Shown: in pieces, positions 57,868-64,000 of the stretch
How positions within the stretch are numbered: position 1 is the first letter of the stretch
How the letters are laid out: each line of letters starts with the position of its first letter
NCBI GenBank assembly: GCA_963854835.1
Contig: OY978527.1
Location: forward strand, 43,536,040 to 43,600,039
DNA: 64,000 nucleotides
Reading direction: 5' to 3'
Origin: Megamerina dolium
Lineage: Eukaryota > Arthropoda > Insecta > Diptera > Megamerinidae
The notes under the pieces: model-generated
Seen by the model: the letters and a program-made list of their open reading frames with translations, nothing else
What the model was told of the DNA's origin: nothing
Database searches by the model: none
Position numbers and translations under genes: made by a program

Positions 57868-58078
57868 CATTCTTCCGACAGTAACAACTTGTCATGAAAA
57901 AGCTTCAAAAATAACTCTGTGACAAAGCTCAGAAAAAGTGATTTCACAAGAGTTCTGCCGTTCGGAACCGGCTAAAATAAGTAGGTCCCTTCTAATAATG
58001 TCCAAAATTTAACACGCTCAACAGTAATGGAAGAGAAGCTTGGCCAAAGAGCCCTTCGGGGCTTTAAGTGCCACATAT
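57868..58078 (+). mobile_element. tRNA-derived SINE, copy 3 (5'-truncated)
   Basis: It lacks the whole tRNA head. It starts at GGCATTCTTCCGACAGTAAC and ends GGGGCTTTAAGTGCCACATA with a T-rich tail, right beside the DD41D element. Confidence 0.85.
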
Positions 58079-58096
58079 TTTTTTTTTTTAATAATA

Positions 58097-59362
58097 AAGG
58101 GTTATCCATTTTGCGGTTTCAAAAGTAAATGTAAATAAAACACATATAAAATATTTTTTATCATGATATTTCTTTTTTATTATAAAGTTTGAACGTTGAC
58201 ATTATGTGTGAAATACTACATCATTTAAATGACCACCACGCGAATTGTCGCAAGCATCGATTCTTTTGAGGTAATTTTCGACCACTTTTTGACACATATT
58301 GGGCGGTATTTCAGCCATAACGTGACGAATGTTGGTTTTTAGGTGCTCAAGAGTTAAAGGTTTATCTACATAAACACGGTCTTTCGTAGCTCCACAAAAA
58401 AAAGTCAAGCGGTGTCAAATCGCATGATCTTGGTGGCCACTTGATATCGCCACGACGAGAAATTACGCGGCCAGAAAATTTCTCTTGCAATAAAGCCATA
58501 TTCGCTCGAGTTGTGTGGCATGTGGCACCGTCTTGTTGAAACCACATATTCTCTAAGTCGTATTCTTCAATAGCAGGCAAAAAAAAGTCGGTTATCATAT
58601 GACCATAATGCTCCGAATTGACGGTGACAGTCGTTCCATCGTCGTTTTCGAAGAAGTAAGGTCCAATCACACCTCCGGACCAAAGAGCGCACCAAGCAGT
58701 GACTTTTTGTGGATGTAGTGGCCTCTCTTCAATTACTTGAGGATTCTCAGAACCCCAAATACGACAATTTTGTTTGTTAACATACCCACCGAGTGAGAAA
58801 TGTGCTTCGTCGCCTGTTGTTCAAGCACCCATTCGACGTATCTACGACGTTGTGAATGGTCAGCTGGCTTCAGTTGTTGTGTGAGCTGGATTTTATATGG
58901 ATGTAGGTGTAGATCCAAATGCAAAATACGCCATAATGTGCCGTAAGACAGTCCTAATTCCTGAGAACGACGAGGAATCGACACATTCGGGTCTTCGGCA
59001 ACACTTTCACTTACAGCAGCGATATTTTCGGTGGTACGAGCGAAACGATGATGCACAGGTCTTACAATATCTGTAACCGATCCAGTCTCTTCATATTTCT
59101 TCACAATTTTGCCAATTGCTTGCGTAGTTGGACGATTATGTAAACCAAAATCTCCTCTTAAAGCACGATATGTGGCTGTGGCAGAATCACCATTTTTGTA
59201 GTAGGTTTTTACAATTTTAATGCGTTGTGCGATAGTTAAGCGATCCATTTTTGCAAATGTCAGACTTTGAACTGAAAAAGAAAGAAATTGTTTTAACAAC
59301 TCAGTTTGACAGATGTCGAATTCTAGCCCTATACTTTTGAAACCGCGAAATGGATAACCCTT
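58097..59362 (-). mobile_element. DD41D mariner/Tc1-superfamily transposon with 33-bp ends
   Basis: The terminal repeats (AAGGGTTATCCATTTTGCGG on the left, one mismatch over 33 bp) are flanked by TA at 58095-58096 and 59363-59364. The minus-strand transposase starts at 59248 (MDRLTIAQRIKIVKTYYKNG). It contains an HTH region, the first catalytic block DEAHF (in a shifted frame), FQQDGATCH and CDLTPLDFFLW. There are 41 residues between the second and third Asp, which fits the DD41D group (for example rosa elements of tephritids). The C terminus ends SRGGHLNDVVFHT at 58204. Two frameshifts (about 58780 and 58390) and a small internal deletion inactivate it. Confidence 0.92.
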
Positions 59363-59364
59363 TA

Positions 59365-60706
59365 TTAATATAAGAACTTGTGAATTGCTTAATTATATAT
59401 GGAAATTCAATAATAATATCGATTTTTCTTCTATATATTAAATTCTCATCATCAACAAAATACTAAATGTTTCCTTCAAGAATCTTTCTTTCGATGTAAT
59501 ACCGGAAATAGACAATATTTTCGAAGTAAACAAGTCAAAAGTGTGGATAGTCTGCCATATGAGTTTCACAGATTACAAATTTGTGGATGAATTGAAGGAT
59601 GATAACATGATAATGATGATGGTGGCAAGTGTCAGTTGCATTTGGCATCCTATCCAATATATAATAATAACTATAGAATGTACGTATAGAAGTACATGAT
59701 AGTAATCAACAGAACGAAGACGAAATAGAGAAATAAATAAAATAGAAATTCTCATTGCAACAACAACAATTTATTATTCAAAGAAAGTTGTATTGAGAAA
59801 AATGTCCAAATAAGAAAAATTAATATAGAGACGATTCGAAATGTTGTTTTATCCTTTAAAAATTCCTATTAAATATAAAGTAATACAAGAACTAAGAGAA
59901 TGTTGTACTATTGAATTACAACAACAAAAATCAAAAACAATACTATAACTAAAATAAAGTGTAACTTCTTGACAAGGACTCATCAGCACCAAAAGCAAAC
60001 AAATGTGCAAGGTAACCAACCAACCAACCAACCAATAAACAGACACCGACAAACTAACGAACGAATGAAATATATAACGAACAAAAACAAGAAAAAAATA
60101 GGAGATTGGAAGAATGGCGAAACTAAGCCAACTTAAACGGAAATCAACAAAGAAAAATATATTGTCTTAGGTGAACGTGAATGAAGATTGCAAAAAAAAA
60201 AAACAAATGGAACAGTATTAAATAGTGAAAACTTTAAAATAAAATCATACAAAAAGAAGGAAAAAGAAATAATCATGTACGAGAACGTGTGCGTTTTCTG
60301 GTTGAAGAGTTCGCTCGCATTTATAATTGTTGCTGGTTATAGCAGTAAAATGCCAAGACTAAAGAATGTCCATGACCATAAAAGTGATACATAGAAGTTT
60401 TCGAAAGTCAATTATCTTACAAATATTTCTTCTTTAAGAATTACCATTGTTGTTGTTTTACTTTTTGCTCGTATTATTATTTTTTTCAATTCATTTGTGT
60501 TGTATAAGCGGTTGGAAATGTGTTCGTGTTAGTAGAAAATATGCAAAAAGTAACAGTAAATTTTAATTAATTTCATTTTGGCACAATGTACAAATGTAAT
60601 AAAAATATGTTATATATGCAGAACGACAATGTGCGTACTTGCACGTATATGCTAATCTATGAAGCTAACAAACAATTCATAAACGAACTATAATATAAAA
60701 ATAAAA
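59365..60706. other. AT-rich DNA with (AACC)n
   Basis: An AACC microsatellite lies at 60013-60033. No gene was recognised. It precedes the candidate first exon at 60707 and may be its 5' region. Confidence 0.4.
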
Positions 60707-63018
60707 ATGGATATTAGCAGTTTTTGCGGTGGCGGTAGTGGGCGTGTGCAATTTTTGCAAGCACAATTATTTCCCGTATACACGCTAACACCCAATCTAG
60801 CTGGCGTTGGAGGCAGAGGTATTATTTTGATAATTTATACAGTCACATTTACACAATATATGTAGGACATTGTACAAAGTAAATCTCTTGTGTCATCGTT
60901 TTAGTCTCAATATTTGAAATTCGAGTACATCAATACTCGTATTAGAATACACTTTATCTTACTGTTGGAATAATTAATGTTCAACATATATATTTTCTTT
61001 GAACAAATTGTGACTACTGTAGTGTTAAATTGTTGAAAGCAAAACTTTTACTAAACTTTTGGAAGAGCGACAATTATATTCCCAAATTAGCGGATATTAT
61101 TCATAGCTCACTAAAGCTAAATAGCCATGAGAAAAACAATAATGGTAATTATTATCATATTTTCATCAAATACTGTTAGACGTACATATTGTATCTCTAA
61201 TGAAAACCCATAGTGTTTTCCATTATACTTTAAGTTTTTCTCATTGAAAAACAAAATACAAAAAATATTATTTTGTTCACGTTTACAGCATGACTATATT
61301 AAATATAAATAATTCCATTGTGTGACGAACGGATATTAAGACGATATCCTTAAACTTTTTTACTTATTTTCAATTTCATTTTGTGTTTGTTTGATTCTGA
61401 AATGCTTGATTTTTTCAAAAAAGTAAAAGAAATTTACAAATTTATAATGTCTCTCTCTCTCTGCGTGTGTGTGTGTGTAAAATTGTACAAGAAAACTCAC
61501 ATAATATAGAGTTTGTCGCTTATTCTGTTCTGCTTTATGTGATGAAGTCAATATTCAATTCTTTTTAAAGGATTTATTTCCCTGTAGTTTTCTTTCGTTG
61601 TCCTTGGTAGTGTTATTATTGCTGTAACTTTTTGTTATTTTCACATCTCCCTTAACTAGTTCGTTAGTGTTGTTGCTATTTATTGTTAGTATTGCTGTTG
61701 ACAACTTGTCGATGTACCTACTTGTGTTGTAGATTGTATTTAGACTTTTGTTCTTGTTGTGTTATTACTGTTAATGATGATGATGATGATAATGATAATA
61801 ACAAATATCGTTGTGCTTAACTCTGTAAAGACAAGAAAAAGAGAAAATGTATATGAATAAATTGTAATATGCCATATAATATCGTAGCAAAAATATGTAT
61901 AGCAATAAAAGGATTTTGAAATAAATAAATAAATTTACATTTTTGTTTTTGTGCTTGGAAATAACGCTGCTATAAACAGTGGCATAATAACTAAACGTTT
62001 TAATATTTATTAATAATAAAAAAATAAATAAATAAATATGTGGCACTTAAAGCCCCAAAGGGCTCATTGGCCGAGCTTCTCTTCTATTACTGTTGTGCGT
62101 CTTAAATTTTGGACAGTATTAGAATGGACCTACTTATTTTAGCCGGTTCCGAACGGCAGAACACTTGTGACATTACTTTTTCTGAGCTTTGTCACAGAGT
62201 TCTTTTTAGAAGCTTTTTCATGGCAAGTTGTTACTGTCGGAAGAATTGCCAATTGCTTGCCGACAGGTGGGTACCATTCGAAAGAAAAATCTTTTCGATA
62301 TAAAATTTGTTATGCATCAGCCGGGTTTTGAACCACGACCTACAGATCAGAAGGCGAACACACTAACCACTGAGCTACGGCACCCACCCATTAATAATAG
62401 TATTTATAATAAGCACTCGTGGCTTAAATGTAAATACGCTAAAAATGAATGTGGTTATCGTTTTCAACAACTTTTTCACCATTCACACTTAAAGAAGGGT
62501 CTATTTAGTTAAAGATAAGTCTTAAAATGCACTAGGAATGTGACTAGATCTAAATAGCTGATGCTATGGCGATTTATTTTCTTGAAAAAAATACAACTCT
62601 TTTTTTTTTGTCTTGTCAAATATGAATTTGCCTGTTTTTATTTTTATTTCAAAATATGAAACACTTTTTCAAGTATATTATTATTATAAGATTTAATATT
62701 ACCTTAATAAAGTGCTTAGAGATTGAATATAAAACTATTTGAGGACAACATTTTTTTCGAGTAAAGAAAACGCCATTAAATCATTCTTAAAACAAATGTT
62801 GCACTCAAATAATTCATGGTAACAACTTAAAAAACAAACATTTACAAACATTATTTGCAAGTATTAACATAAAAATAGAAACAAACGAATTTTTATTGCA
62901 TTTGACAGAGCAGAACAAATGTTACATTTCATTCAGGTGGACACCAAACTGCAGACGAAGAAGAAGAAGGATAAATGCTGCCTCAATCGGCGTTATGTTA
63001 GGCGTGAGACATATCCAG
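60707..63018 (+). CDS. Candidate two-exon start of an unrecognised gene (continues beyond the window)
   Basis: Exon 1, 60707-60818, starts at an ATG and encodes MDISSFCGGGSGRVQFLQAQ and then LFPVYTLTPNLAGVGGR, ending in a phase-1 donor (AGAG then GTATTATT). A second codon-like block, with acceptor CAG at 62911-62913, runs 62914-63018. It encodes QMLHFIQVDTKLQTKKKKDK, CCLNRRYVRRETYP, and ends in the donor CCAG/GTATCG. The join gives one frame (G|AA, Glu). Third-codon positions are GC-rich compared with the surroundings. An alternative acceptor at 62906-62908 would use another frame. The two-exon link is inference, and I recognise no family. Confidence 0.4.
60819..62038. other. AT-rich DNA with microsatellites (possible intron)
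   Basis: It contains (CT)n/(GT)n at 61451-61478, (GAT)n at 61776-61790 and (AAAT)n at 61920-61931 and 62021-62038. No coding frame was seen. If the exon pair is real, this is the first intron. Confidence 0.5.
62039..62388 (-). mobile_element. tRNA-derived SINE, copy 4 (full length)
   Basis: On the minus strand it begins GGTGGGTGCCGTAGCTCAGTGG, an A box at 62367-62377, followed by a B-box-like GGTTCAAAACC (62324-62334) at normal tRNA spacing. It then has the family body and a 3' end GGGGCTTTAAGTGCCACATA followed by an ATTT-repeat tail. It is the only copy with both promoter boxes clear. Confidence 0.9.
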
Positions 63019-63129
63019 GTATCGACAATTTATAACGAGTGTTTTTTTAGAGTGAAGCATTTTCAAATTAGGAAACAAAATAGAAAATGTAATATTCTGA
63101 ACTAGAATTTTATGCAATTAGTGTTTGAA

Positions 63130-63545
63130 TATGATTTCGGGCATATAGCTGCCGCTGCTGGCTATAACGTGGCATAATCTGAAAACCCAATTTTCGGTTA
63201 CTTTTCCAAACAATATGGGTCTAACCTCAGCAATAGTTCGCTGGTTTATCAGCATAAACTAGCCCTTTTACATATCCCCACAAAAAATAGTCCAGAGGCG
63301 TTAAATCGCACAGTCTTGCAGGATAGTTCACAGGCCCATATCGAGAGATTATGTTGTGGCCAAATGTTTTCTTCAAAAGATTGGTTATTACGTTCGATGT
63401 AGGCCATGTAGCGCCTTCTTGCTGAAAACATATCTCTTCCACATTCATACCACGCAATTGGGGAATCAAATGGTCAATTATCACGGCTCTGTAGCGATCC
63501 CCATTGAGGGTTACGTTGTAGCTTACTTGCGCCTATCCTATACCT
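63130..63545 (-). mobile_element. DD41D-like transposase remnant with Asp-to-Glu change
   Basis: The minus strand encodes FQQEGATWP and CDLTPLDYFLWGYVKGLVYAD with 41 residues between the second and third acidic positions. The second catalytic Asp is Glu. Only the C-terminal half is present, and a frame break lies near 63490. Confidence 0.75.
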
Positions 63546-64000
63546 AAGTAATGAGTGGCCACAGTTAACGGTTATGACTAAGAAAAAAATATCCAGTTAT
63601 GAGTTTACGCCTCATGAACAGATATTACGACTGGCTTATAGAGTGAAATGTCCATGAAAACAATCTCAAAATCTCTCACTTTCCGATCTGAAAATTATTG
63701 AAATAAACCTTTGGATTTTATGATATTAAAAACTATATTTATATACATACGCTTAAAATATTGTTCCACATAATGAAAAAATAGCATAACAAATTTATTA
63801 TACATATGCATTTATATGTAATAGGCGTACATGCAATTTATATTTAATATGAAAATACAAGTATGAATGTGGTATGATCAAAATAATAAATTGCTAAACT
63901 AAATTTTTTAATTAAATTAATTTGCATAAATGAAATGAATGGAAAATTAATTCTAAATCACATAATAAAATTGTTAACAGAATTTATTATAAATTCTACA
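63546..64000. other. AT-rich DNA to the window end
   Basis: Nothing recognisable is present. It may be intronic if the gene suggested at 60.7-63.0 kb continues. Confidence 0.4.

Noticed and set aside
62320..62388. A tRNA gene on the minus strand
   Set aside because: It has an A box and near-B box but continues into a body and tail shared with three other loci, and the acceptor stem does not pair well; it is a SINE head.

Overview
The window is nuclear DNA of an insect, most likely a higher dipteran. The evidence is an AT-rich sequence with short GT-AG introns, an intron-bearing glutamine-dependent NAD+ synthetase gene, jockey-type LINEs, mariner/Tc1-superfamily transposons and tRNA-derived SINEs. 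A tephritid-like fruit fly is my inference, not something the sequence proves. There are no operons or prokaryotic signals.

Layout. The left half (1-28 kb) is a mosaic of repeatedly duplicated blocks. Two small gene families with RING fingers have been copied along with their flanks. Family A is a 295-aa protein with a SINA-type zinc finger at the N terminus and a RING at the C terminus. It has intact copies at 1943-2830 (+) and 49139-50026 (-), and broken copies at 9.5-13.4 kb and 19.9-20.4 kb. Family B is a 140-aa protein with an N-terminal RING. It is intact at 45524-45946 (-) and broken at 14624-14854 and 26730-26963. Between the copies lie decayed DD41D-type transposases, four pieces of one jockey-like LINE, a BEL/Pao-like gag remnant, a pseudogene copy of the NAD synthetase 3' end, and several nested insertions. 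These include a 3.4 kb TG...CA insert with a 4-bp target duplication, which carries a 0.6 kb foldback element.

The middle (29-33 kb) holds the one clear conserved housekeeping gene: NAD synthetase, 8 exons on the minus strand, 791 aa, with all catalytic residues present. Just upstream is a 676-bp mariner deletion derivative that still has perfect ends and an open reading frame.

The right half (33-64 kb) is mostly intergenic or intronic AT-rich DNA carrying identifiable mobile elements. These are a DD37D maT-like element, a full-length LINE with a 9-bp target duplication, two TTAA-flanked MITEs, a DD41D element with 33-bp ends, and four copies of a tRNA-derived SINE (both orientations). At the far right, two short codon-like blocks (60707-60818 and 62914-63018) splice in phase and may be the first exons of a gene running off the window.

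Functionally, the RING proteins would act as E3 ubiquitin ligases and NAD synthetase makes NAD+ from deamido-NAD+ and glutamine. Everything else is transposon biology or unexplained non-coding sequence. All exon structures, domain calls and family names were read by eye from the sequence and have not been checked by any search.
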